In this document: piece after piece, positions 8,876 through 15,383 of the stretch
How the letters are laid out: every line of letters begins with the position of its first letter
Numbering within the stretch: the stretch's first letter is position 1
Assembly: GCA_017614795.1 (NCBI GenBank)
Contig: JAGABD010000076.1
Coordinates: forward strand, 1-44,706
Length of the DNA stretch: 44,706 nt
Origin: Bacteroidales bacterium
GTDB lineage: Bacteria; Bacteroidota; Bacteroidia; Bacteroidales; UBA932
Direction: 5' to 3'
Notes under the pieces: model-generated
The model's input: only the letters and a program-made list of their open reading frames with translations
The model's database searches: none
What the model was told of the DNA's origin: nothing
Program-made: the position numbers and the translations under genes

Positions 8876-9151
8876 ATGCCGACAGCAACGAGAGTATCTA
8901 CGATTATTCGCCTCCGTCCGGAACTGATGGAGCGCGTCAAGAGGCATGCCCGAAAGTCGGGGAAATCCTTCAACAGCTATGTTGAGCAGTTGCTCGACAA
9001 AGAGACAGGTCTGAAGTTTCCGAAACTGCCTAAGGACTTCAAGATTTCAGATGAAATACTGAGTATGCGCGGATGCTTCCGTGATCCGGCACCCGAGACT
9101 TTACGCAACGATCCGAAACTGGCTTATTTGTGGGGGAAATATGGTGGATAA
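8876..9151 (+). CDS. Ribbon-helix-helix antitoxin-like protein
   Basis: A 91-residue protein beginning MPTATRVSTIIRLRPELMER. The N-terminal third fits a ribbon-helix-helix DNA-binding fold: a beta strand with alternating residues (STIIRLRP), then helices through VKRHARKSGKSFNSYVEQLL. The rest is a charged tail that would bind the partner toxin. The ATG at 8876 is chosen because it lies just after a perfect promoter. The end overlaps the PIN-domain gene by 11 nt, the usual arrangement for a VapB-type antitoxin, which would also repress its own promoter. Base composition is visibly more AT-rich than the neighbours. Confidence 0.78.
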   Translation: MPTATRVSTIIRLRPELMERVKRHARKSGKSFNSYVEQLLDKETGLKFPKLPKDFKISDEILSMRGCFRDPAPETLRNDPKLAYLWGKYGG

Positions 9152-9581
9152 TAAAATAAGGGCATTCCTGGATACCAATGTTCTGATAGATTTATTGGAC
9201 GAAGAACGACCGGGTGCGGAAGACGCCTCCGTGATTTTCCACGCGGCAAAATGTGGTTTGATAGAGATTTTTCTTACAACCCAGAGTTTTATAGATGCAG
9301 AGTATGTCGCTTCTCGCGCACCCGGCCTTGATCGGGAAAAGTTGTTCAACTCTATGCTGAAACTGATGGGATACGTAAACATTGGCCATATCTATTGGAC
9401 TGATGTTAGAAACGCTATCTTGAACTTCACCGGCGACTTCGAAGATGACGCCCAGTTCAGCAACGCATCATTCGAAGGGTGTGATGTCATAATCACTTCC
9501 GATAAGAAATTCCTTAGCCGTCCCGCCACTGACGGCCCTACAATGCTCACCCCGGCCCAGTTCGTCGCCAAGATTTCTTAA
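9141..9581 (+). CDS. PIN-domain protein, VapC-type toxin candidate
   Basis: A 146-residue PIN-domain ribonuclease-like protein. FLDTNVLIDLL holds the first metal-binding Asp (Asp11); a middle acidic residue is in FIDAEYV; DVIITSDKKF near the end supplies the last acidic residues. The ATG at 9141 overlaps the antitoxin stop, so the pair is translationally coupled. VapC toxins cut tRNA or rRNA; the target here cannot be read. The pair sits between the esterase gene and a repeat-rich region, which fits a small mobile or stability cassette inside the locus. Confidence 0.8.
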   Translation: MVDNKIRAFLDTNVLIDLLDEERPGAEDASVIFHAAKCGLIEIFLTTQSFIDAEYVASRAPGLDREKLFNSMLKLMGYVNIGHIYWTDVRNAILNFTGDFEDDAQFSNASFEGCDVIITSDKKFLSRPATDGPTMLTPAQFVAKIS

Positions 9582-9591
9582 TGCGCGATTT

Positions 9592-9798
9592 GCGTCCGGG
9601 TACGGGCGGGCATTCGCTCCCGGCTTCGCAAAAAGGGCGAAGCTGGCAAAATGGCCTCGCCGCAAACTCCTCCTTTTTAGCCCCTTCGGGTCTAACAGTC
9701 GTCAGACAAATCTGCGGACCGCGAGACGGCCATTTTGCTGGCGCTCCACCGGGGACCTTTTCGCTCAAGGTCGCTCACACCCGCCCGCACCCGGACGC
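9592..9798. repeat. Large imperfect inverted-repeat element
   Basis: The outer arms 9592-9610 and 9780-9798 are inverted copies of GCGTCCGGGTRCGGGCGGG with 18 of 19 matches. Inner arms 9646-9656 and 9728-9738 (GCAAAATGGCC and its complement) match perfectly. The left arm also holds its own 7-bp hairpin (9623-9629 with 9637-9643). The whole 207-nt unit could fold into one branched structure. It carries no convincing gene; an 86-residue frame across it (9581-9841) has no recognisable features. It looks like a dispersed palindromic intergenic element or a structured RNA. Confidence 0.6.
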
Positions 9799-9823
9799 TC
9801 TTGCCCTGGTGATGTGGTCGCCC

Positions 9824-9935
9824 GGCGTGGCGCTTAACTAGTTGATAATCAGTGAAATGTCGATTTCTTCTGCCATGAAATAGGGGTAGAAGAAATGCAT
9901 AAAACGTTGGTAGTCAATCACTTCGCTGCCACGCC
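9824..9935. other. Long imperfect hairpin with symmetric arms
   Basis: GGCGTGGC (9824-9831) pairs with GCCACGCC (9928-9935), and ATTTCTTCT (9863-9871) pairs with AGAAGAAAT (9888-9896). The two intervening stretches are both exactly 31 nt, so the 48-nt arms stay in register around a 16-nt loop. By hand count about 30 of 48 positions pair as Watson-Crick and about six more as G:U. It could be a structured 5' leader, a small RNA or an attachment-type site; I cannot choose between these. Confidence 0.4.
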
Positions 9936-9969
9936 CTGTGTGGTCATCCAGCCCGCCGGGAGGCAAAAA

Positions 9970-9995
9970 CGCCCCGTTTGTCACAAAAACGGGCG
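9970..9995. terminator. Terminator-like hairpin
   Basis: CGCCCCGTTT (9970-9979) pairs with AAACGGGCG (9987-9995) with one bulged C, and an A run precedes it. There is no strong T tail on the plus strand, so termination is uncertain. From here to 10099 (about 105 nt) I see only a weak -7-like TATATTGC at 10046-10053 and no convincing promoter for the long operon that starts at 10100. Confidence 0.35.
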
Positions 9996-10099
9996 AAAAT
10001 GCATCTTATTTACGTAGTAAAGGTGGCGCGTATCGAAAAAATTGCTATATTGCCGCGAATTATTGATAATTGCCACGAGATAACGCAAACTGGTAACGA

Positions 10100-13048
10100 A
10101 TGAATAAGGCATTTTCGAGAATATCCATTTTAGGCGCAGCCCTGGCCGTGCTGGCTCTGGCGGCGTTTTCTTGTACGCGCGTGGAGGCGGACCTCCGTGC
10201 ACCCGTGGGCGATGAAATCACCCTGAGCGTCGGTTTCGAAGAGCAGACGGACGCGACTGGAGGTCAGACTCCGAAAGTCGACTCCAAGACCTACGTCTCC
10301 GGCAACAGCATCAGGTGGGGCTCCGGCAGCAACGACAAGATTCTCTACGTCTTCGACAGCAAGGGCGGAAAGAACAGCTTCACCAGTTCCTCCACCAAGG
10401 CCGAGGCCGTAAGGTCCTTCACCGGAACCATCACCGAGGGCTCCACAATCAAGTATGTCCTCTGGACCGGCAAGGCCTCCGGCGACCAGACCTCTCTTTC
10501 CGGCGACGTCATCGATGGCTCCACCCTCGTGGTCCCCAGCACCCAAGCCATCAACAACTCCAGTTCTTTCAACCAGTACTGCAACTACTCCGTGATGAAG
10601 CCCGGCGACAGCAAGATGCGCAACGTGATGGGCTACATCAAGTACGTCATCCCCGCAGGAACCGACGGCAACGCCACCATCAAGTCGGTGAAGTTCGAAG
10701 CCGACGAGGACCTCGTGGGCCAGATCCGCATCAATTACTCCGGCGCCGACCCCGTCGCGACGATCGTTGCGAACGGAAGCAAATCGGTCACCGTAAACAC
10801 CCGCTGGGCGAACAAGAACGGCATCGGTTACGAACCCGCAACCCTCTACGCCGTCGTGGCCCCGGGCGTCTACCACAATATGAAAATCACCGTCACTCCG
10901 TTCGCGGACGGCGCAGCCACCCAGGATGCGGCTACCGGCGAGCCCTTCACGCTCACCTGCAAGAACGACGTGACGATAGTGCGCGGAAAGTGCACCAGCG
11001 CGGGCACGCTGCCCAACGAGAAGCCTGCCGCCCAGCCCGACCCGGAACCCGATCCCGGCTACGTGCTCGGCACCTTCAACAAATTCTTCACGGGTTCTTG
11101 CATGAACCTTTGGCTCGAAGGCAATATCCTTTATACAGGTACATCCGGCAAAATCATGGTCTATGACGTGTCCACGCCGATGTCGCCGGTTCTCAAAAAA
11201 GAAGTCGAATTCCCCGGTTCGCCCCGCCAGATACAGGCTTACAACGGCAAGCTCTATGTCACGGCCCGTGCCACGGGAGTCTGGATTTTCGACATTTCCA
11301 GTCCTTTCAATCCTACGCTCATATCCCGCTTCGATTCCATCGAGCTTGCAACCGGCCTTGAGATTGCCGGCAACTGCATGTTCGTCGGACAGCGCCAGAA
11401 CGGCGTGGAGTTCGTCGACGTGAGCGACCCCGCGAGGCCTCAGCATATCCACGCGTTCAAGACCAGCGAGTCGCAGAGCGTGGTCTACACCGACGGTTAT
11501 CTCTATTCGGGAGAATGGGGAGGAGGCCAGATAACCATCTTCAAGACAGACAATCTCGCCAATATCCAGAAACTCGGTACCGTCAACCTCTGGGGCGTCG
11601 GCGACGGTGTCACCGTAAGGGGCAACAGGCTTTACGCCTCCACCGGCCACAATGCCAAGAACGGCTCCCCCAGAATCGGCAACGATGAAGAACCTTACAG
11701 CGCGGACAACGACGGCAAGGGCCACGGCGTGGAGATTTGGGATATTTCCATCAAGGATACCCCTAGACGTATCTCCAGGGTAAACTTCGACATTTTCTAC
11801 CAGTCCGGCACCGACTGCTGGACGAACAGGCCCTCGGGCGACGGCAAGACGCTGTTCTGCGCCGATGTATACAACGGACTTTACGTGGTGGACATCACCG
11901 ACGAAAACGATCCCAAGGTAATCGACAGTTGGTGCGAAGACCATAAGCCGAAGGGGCAGAACTATCCTGTCACATCGGTTGCCGTAGGCGACAAGGTCCT
12001 TTATATGTCTCTCGGCAGCTCGGGCGGCGGACTCTACGCCATCGACTGCCCCCGCGCCAACCGCCTGGTGCGCGACAAGGGCACCCTCCCTACAAACGAG
12101 AGCTACCGCTACAATTATACAACTTCTTCCAGCAGCAAGTTCAATGCATGGAAGCCTACGCGCAGGGGAGCGGTTCGCGCCGCGGTGCCTTATGGCGACG
12201 TGCTGTTCGTAGGATGCGGCCAGGCCGGCCTCGCCACCCTCAAGATAGGCACTGACGGCAAACCTTATGCTGTCAGCGAAATGGACATCCCCTTCGCCGG
12301 CGGCGTTGCGATAAAGGGCAACCGCCTCTATGTTTCCGAGGGAGAAAAGGGCGTGGGTGTCTATAAGATCGGCAGCGATTCGAACTGCACCCTCACCAGG
12401 GAGTGCTACATATTGGATGCGCTCTACAGCAAGGCTTCCGGCCGATACAGCTGCTGGCTGAGCATCCCCAACGACAATTATCTCGCAAGCGCTAACAGGG
12501 ACGGCGGATGGCAGTTCGTCAACATCGGAGGCACTTCCGCATCGCCCACCTACACCTTCCGCAAGACTTTGAGCGAGAACGTCAACTACAACAAATACAT
12601 AGCAGAAAAGGTCTGCACCGGCGACAAGCTGGCTTATGCCACCCGCAACGGCCTTTGCTGGATAGACCTGTCGTCCACCAGCTCGGTCTCGTACGTATGC
12701 AACAGCAACCTGAAAGTTTCCTTGAGCGAAGGCGCCACCGAGTTCAAGAACGGCTCCGCGCTGTTCATCAAGGGCGGATATTTCCAGAAGATAGAATCCG
12801 GCGCGACCGAGGTCAGCGAGACCAGTTCCGCCAAAATGAACTCCGGTATCCCTCGCTGGGACGGCGGCGACAAGATTCTTGTCTGTCACTATCTCGATTT
12901 CAAGGCAAGTCTCTTCAACGTTTCCAGCGTTGCCAACGCAACCAAGATTTTCGAGGAGGCTACTACCGGACATCCCGAACCGGGTACGTTCTGGAACGGC
13001 AAAGCCGTGGTTCCCTGCGGTTATCAGGGACTTTTGCTTGAAAAATAG
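10100..13048 (+). CDS. Lipoprotein: fimbrillin-like module A + LVIVD-repeat propeller
   Basis: Surface lipoprotein of 982 residues; signal ends LALAAFSC. Module A (about 38-305) carries ITLSVGFEEQ, KTYVSGNSIRWGSG, KYVLWTGK, YHNMKITVTPF and SAGTLP. After a DPEPDPG linker, residues about 316-982 are an LVIVD-repeat beta-propeller-like domain (blades such as VEFVDVSDPARPQH, LYVVDITDENDPK). The domain ends with the block PEPGTFWNG, VVPCGYQGLLLEK shared with the proteins at 34595 and 37617. The very similar module A in the 5245, 20131 and 21123 proteins shows domain swapping. It is the first gene of the long operon. LVIVD domains have no firm enzymatic role; polymer binding or cleavage is an inference. 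The 1009-residue antisense frame is a shadow. Confidence 0.88.
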   Translation: MNKAFSRISILGAALAVLALAAFSCTRVEADLRAPVGDEITLSVGFEEQTDATGGQTPKVDSKTYVSGNSIRWGSGSNDKILYVFDSKGGKNSFTSSSTKAEAVRSFTGTITEGSTIKYVLWTGKASGDQTSLSGDVIDGSTLVVPSTQAINNSSSFNQYCNYSVMKPGDSKMRNVMGYIKYVIPAGTDGNATIKSVKFEADEDLVGQIRINYSGADPVATIVANGSKSVTVNTRWANKNGIGYEPATLYAVVAPGVYHNMKITVTPFADGAATQDAATGEPFTLTCKNDVTIVRGKCTSAGTLPNEKPAAQPDPEPDPGYVLGTFNKFFTGSCMNLWLEGNILYTGTSGKIMVYDVSTPMSPVLKKEVEFPGSPRQIQAYNGKLYVTARATGVWIFDISSPFNPTLISRFDSIELATGLEIAGNCMFVGQRQNGVEFVDVSDPARPQHIHAFKTSESQSVVYTDGYLYSGEWGGGQITIFKTDNLANIQKLGTVNLWGVGDGVTVRGNRLYASTGHNAKNGSPRIGNDEEPYSADNDGKGHGVEIWDISIKDTPRRISRVNFDIFYQSGTDCWTNRPSGDGKTLFCADVYNGLYVVDITDENDPKVIDSWCEDHKPKGQNYPVTSVAVGDKVLYMSLGSSGGGLYAIDCPRANRLVRDKGTLPTNESYRYNYTTSSSSKFNAWKPTRRGAVRAAVPYGDVLFVGCGQAGLATLKIGTDGKPYAVSEMDIPFAGGVAIKGNRLYVSEGEKGVGVYKIGSDSNCTLTRECYILDALYSKASGRYSCWLSIPNDNYLASANRDGGWQFVNIGGTSASPTYTFRKTLSENVNYNKYIAEKVCTGDKLAYATRNGLCWIDLSSTSSVSYVCNSNLKVSLSEGATEFKNGSALFIKGGYFQKIESGATEVSETSSAKMNSGIPRWDGGDKILVCHYLDFKASLFNVSSVANATKIFEEATTGHPEPGTFWNGKAVVPCGYQGLLLEK

Positions 13049-13052
13049 AAAA

Positions 13053-13202
13053 ATGCAAGATATGAAAAAGTACATTTCACCCAAGTTTGAAGAAACAGTT
13101 TTGGTAGAACTGTCCACGGCCCTCGCCGGCAGCAACGTCGACTTCAGTTCCGTCAGCAACGAGGATCTGGTGGATTCCGGCTATGTCCTGGACTGGAACT
13201 AA
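13053..13202 (+). CDS. Small peptide with KKYISP start
   Basis: A 46-residue ORF from ATG 13062 (49 from ATG 13053), starting MKKYISPKFEETVLVEL and ending DSGYVLDWN. It begins 4-13 nt after the LVIVD gene and ends 27 nt before the next peptide gene. The Lys-x-Tyr-x-Ser-Pro start resembles the KPYxAP start of the other peptides here, but it has no Cys and no Gly-Glu-x-x-Asp-Pro-Trp end; only the closing Asp-Trp is similar. From memory, short ORFs with this kind of MKKxYxxP start are frequent and uncharacterised in Bacteroidales. Function unknown. Confidence 0.6.
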   Translation: MQDMKKYISPKFEETVLVELSTALAGSNVDFSSVSNEDLVDSGYVLDWN

Positions 13203-13229
13203 CGAGAAATTATTTATAATCAACAAAAT

Positions 13230-13367
13230 ATGTTAGTTATGTTTACAAAAAAACCTTATTTGGCCCCGGAAGCAGAGCTGCTGGAGCTGAACCCGTACGC
13301 TGTCTATTGTACGAGTAACTTTGGTGCAGGGGGAGAAGACAGGGATCCCTGGAATACTGGAGACTAA
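13230..13367 (+). CDS. Small acidic Cys-containing peptide, group I
   Basis: A 45-residue ORF (42 if ATG 13239 is used): MLVMFTKKPYLAPEAELL, then VYCTSN with the only Cys, and the end GGEDRDPWNTGD. The second half is encoded by 80 nt identical to the peptide at 15245-15370. It ends 13 nt before the lipoprotein 13381-15210, separated by a spacer with TTGACGCGCC. No signal peptide or membrane segment. It could be a small secreted or processed peptide, a partner of the lipoprotein, or a leader ORF that couples translation. Function unknown. Confidence 0.75.
   Translation: MLVMFTKKPYLAPEAELLELNPYAVYCTSNFGAGGEDRDPWNTGD
13278..13357 (+). repeat. 80-nt perfect direct repeat, copy 1
   Basis: Positions 13278-13357 and 15281-15360 are identical over 80 nt and encode the second half of the two group I peptides. 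The flanking DNA diverges at once on both sides. Confidence 0.9.
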
Positions 13368-13380
13368 AACTTGACGCGCC

Positions 13381-15210
13381 ATGAAAAAGTATTTATTCAT
13401 TATCGCGGCCGCGGCAACGTTTATGCTCGTAGCCTGCAACAAAGAAAAAGAGCTTCGCGCTCCCGAAGAAGAAGTTATTGCTGAAGAGAATCTTGAACTT
13501 CCCGGTTACACCTACATTACTGCAGTAGGTGAAAACGAAGAAGACTCAAAGGCCAGAATTGATGGTACTACGGCACACTTCGCTTGGTCTGCAAATTGTC
13601 AGATAGCCGTTTTTGCGAATGGTACCTACCATCTTTCCACAAAGTTCCAGAATGCAAGTGGTGCAGGGGCAAAATTTGTTTTTGCCGGTGGTATAAACGC
13701 ATACCGTTCCGACTTCGCCGTTTATCCTTCTTATCTGGTACACGACGGAACCAATGTTCTGGAAGGCAGCGCAAGCAATCATACTGCTGCTAGTCTCAAG
13801 ATTACCCTTCCTGCAAGTTATACGCTTGCTCAGGTTCTGAGTAACGAGTCTCCTACCCCGATGATTGCAGTGAACAACCCGTTTGATTCCCTTGAATTCA
13901 AGTCTATTTGCGCCTTGCTTCGTATTACTGTGAAGTTCATTCCGAAAGACGCGGAGTATCTTAAGGTGGTATTCCCGGGCAAGAAGGTCAATGGCGAGTT
14001 TACTCTTACAAACTTCACTCCTGGTACAGACGGCTTGCCGGTAGTAGCTTCAACTTCAGCTGCGGAAGAGATCATTACTATAACAGACCTCGGTATTTCC
14101 GCCTTCACCGATCAACTGATTATCAATGTTCCTGTGCCGGTAGGCAAGCTTTCTGATAGTGATTATCCTTATGTGAGAGTTGAGGCCTACGATAACACTG
14201 ACCACAAAATCAATGGTATCGATGCTCCTATCAAAACGGTTGATTCTGCTCCTGTAGTCTGGAATCCCAACCGCAAAACCTCCCGTACTACAACTGCAAA
14301 GTTGCCATATTTCACCAGCAATGCCAATACACCCACAAGGGTTGTATTTGCCCCGGGCAACCTTCAGGGGACCATAACGACAAAGGCTACTGATGACGTT
14401 GTCGGCAAAGCTAACAATTGGAAGTTCGCTAATCACCAATACGATGCTCTGGGTGCCAGTAAAGGCAATAAATTCTCAGGTACAAATGTTCCTATTGACT
14501 TGTTTGCGTGGATTGGTGCCAGTGCAACCTATTCATTTGCGGACGATGAGAAGTATGGTCTACTTACACCGCACAATTCCGCAAATTATCCTCTTTGGGT
14601 TGGAAATGCCCATCCGGAAACTCTCAAGTATGACTGGAGTGATCTTTTCAATGGTGTGAGTTATCCTGTCGGTACATGGCGTTTGCCGAATGGCGATAAG
14701 GCGGACGGTGAAAACTCCGTGGAATGGGCTCGGTTGACCAGTGGTCGAAATCTTACGTACAGTTGCTGCAAGGCAACACTTCTTGCAGAAAATGGTACCG
14801 ATACCCTTGCTCGCGGACTTATAATTTTCCCTGATACTTATACCCATCCTGTTGGGGTTCATGCACTTGTGAAGACTGGAAAGAGTGCTGCGAACACCGC
14901 ACATTATAAAGAGAATGTAATAACCTTAGCAGAGTGGGACATCCTTGAGAAAGTCGGTGGTTGCGCCTTCTTGCCAGTCGGTAGTTCCAGAATTAGAAAC
15001 AGTGGTAATAATGTTACTGATAATGCTGGCGATGCTGCATATTGGGCCTGCTATTCCAATAGCACCAATAGTGCGGCGGCAATGGTGAGTTCTGATGTTT
15101 ATGTCAGCACAAAGTCGCTGAATGGGTCAAATACTACAGATATCCAGACGCAAAAATCAAGTTTGCGCAGAAATGGGTGCGCTGTTCGCCTTATCCGTGA
15201 TGTGAACTAA
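13381..15210 (+). CDS. Fimbrillin-like / FISUMP-like lipoprotein, paralogue 1
   Basis: Secreted lipoprotein of 609 residues with signal MKKYLFIIAAAATFMLVAC (Cys19). N-terminal fimbrillin-like region about 45-310 (SDFAVYPSYLVHDG, LEFKSICALLRITV, FPGKKVNGEFTLT). C-terminal FISUMP-like region about 318-609 (VVFAPGNLQGTI, GTWRLPNGDK, FPDTYTHPVGV, GGCAFLPVGSSRIR, end GCAVRLIRDVN). After the Cys it carries NKEKELRAPEE, shared with the 15384 protein. The spacer before it and the first 40 nt of the gene are nearly identical to those at 18192 and 22902. The gene is visibly more AT-rich than the flanking loci. Surface exposure is likely from the lipoprotein signal; function unknown. Confidence 0.9.
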   Translation: MKKYLFIIAAAATFMLVACNKEKELRAPEEEVIAEENLELPGYTYITAVGENEEDSKARIDGTTAHFAWSANCQIAVFANGTYHLSTKFQNASGAGAKFVFAGGINAYRSDFAVYPSYLVHDGTNVLEGSASNHTAASLKITLPASYTLAQVLSNESPTPMIAVNNPFDSLEFKSICALLRITVKFIPKDAEYLKVVFPGKKVNGEFTLTNFTPGTDGLPVVASTSAAEEIITITDLGISAFTDQLIINVPVPVGKLSDSDYPYVRVEAYDNTDHKINGIDAPIKTVDSAPVVWNPNRKTSRTTTAKLPYFTSNANTPTRVVFAPGNLQGTITTKATDDVVGKANNWKFANHQYDALGASKGNKFSGTNVPIDLFAWIGASATYSFADDEKYGLLTPHNSANYPLWVGNAHPETLKYDWSDLFNGVSYPVGTWRLPNGDKADGENSVEWARLTSGRNLTYSCCKATLLAENGTDTLARGLIIFPDTYTHPVGVHALVKTGKSAANTAHYKENVITLAEWDILEKVGGCAFLPVGSSRIRNSGNNVTDNAGDAAYWACYSNSTNSAAAMVSSDVYVSTKSLNGSNTTDIQTQKSSLRRNGCAVRLIRDVN

Positions 15211-15244
15211 GCTTGACTATTATTAATTATTTATATTGACTTTT

Positions 15245-15370
15245 ATGACACAAATGCCTTATGAGGCTCCGGCAGTCGAACTGCTGGAGCTGAACCCGTA
15301 CGCTGTCTATTGTACGAGTAACTTTGGTGCAGGGGGAGAAGACAGGGATCCCTGGAATACCGGCGATTAA
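15245..15370 (+). CDS. Small acidic Cys-containing peptide, group I second copy
   Basis: A 41-residue ORF: MTQMPYEAPAVELLELNPY, VYCTSN and the end GGEDRDPWNTGD. From residue 13 onward it is the same protein as the 13230 peptide, while the first dozen residues and the upstream DNA differ. It ends 13 nt before the 15384 lipoprotein with the spacer ACATTGACGCGCT. Function unknown; it should be read with the other four copies. Confidence 0.75.
   Translation: MTQMPYEAPAVELLELNPYAVYCTSNFGAGGEDRDPWNTGD
15281..15360 (+). repeat. 80-nt perfect direct repeat, copy 2
   Basis: Identical to 13278-13357 (see copy 1). The two copies are 2003 nt apart and flank the complete 13381-15210 lipoprotein gene, so recombination between them could delete or duplicate one peptide/lipoprotein unit. 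Confidence 0.9.
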
Positions 15371-15383
15371 ACATTGACGCGCT

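Noticed and set aside
9581..9841. An 86-residue ORF across the inverted-repeat element
   Set aside because: Its codons are made of the palindrome arms, it has no recognisable features, and no promoter is visible; the DNA structure explains the sequence better.
9592..9995. A CRISPR array or integron attC series
   Set aside because: The repeats are inverted rather than regularly spaced direct repeats, no cas or integrase gene is present, and the ends do not show convincing attC core sites.
10130..13159. A 1009-residue open frame on the minus strand
   Set aside because: Antisense to the module A/LVIVD gene, which has clear homologues at 34595 and 37617; the antisense translation is low-complexity Val/Ala/Gly-rich and shows no motif.
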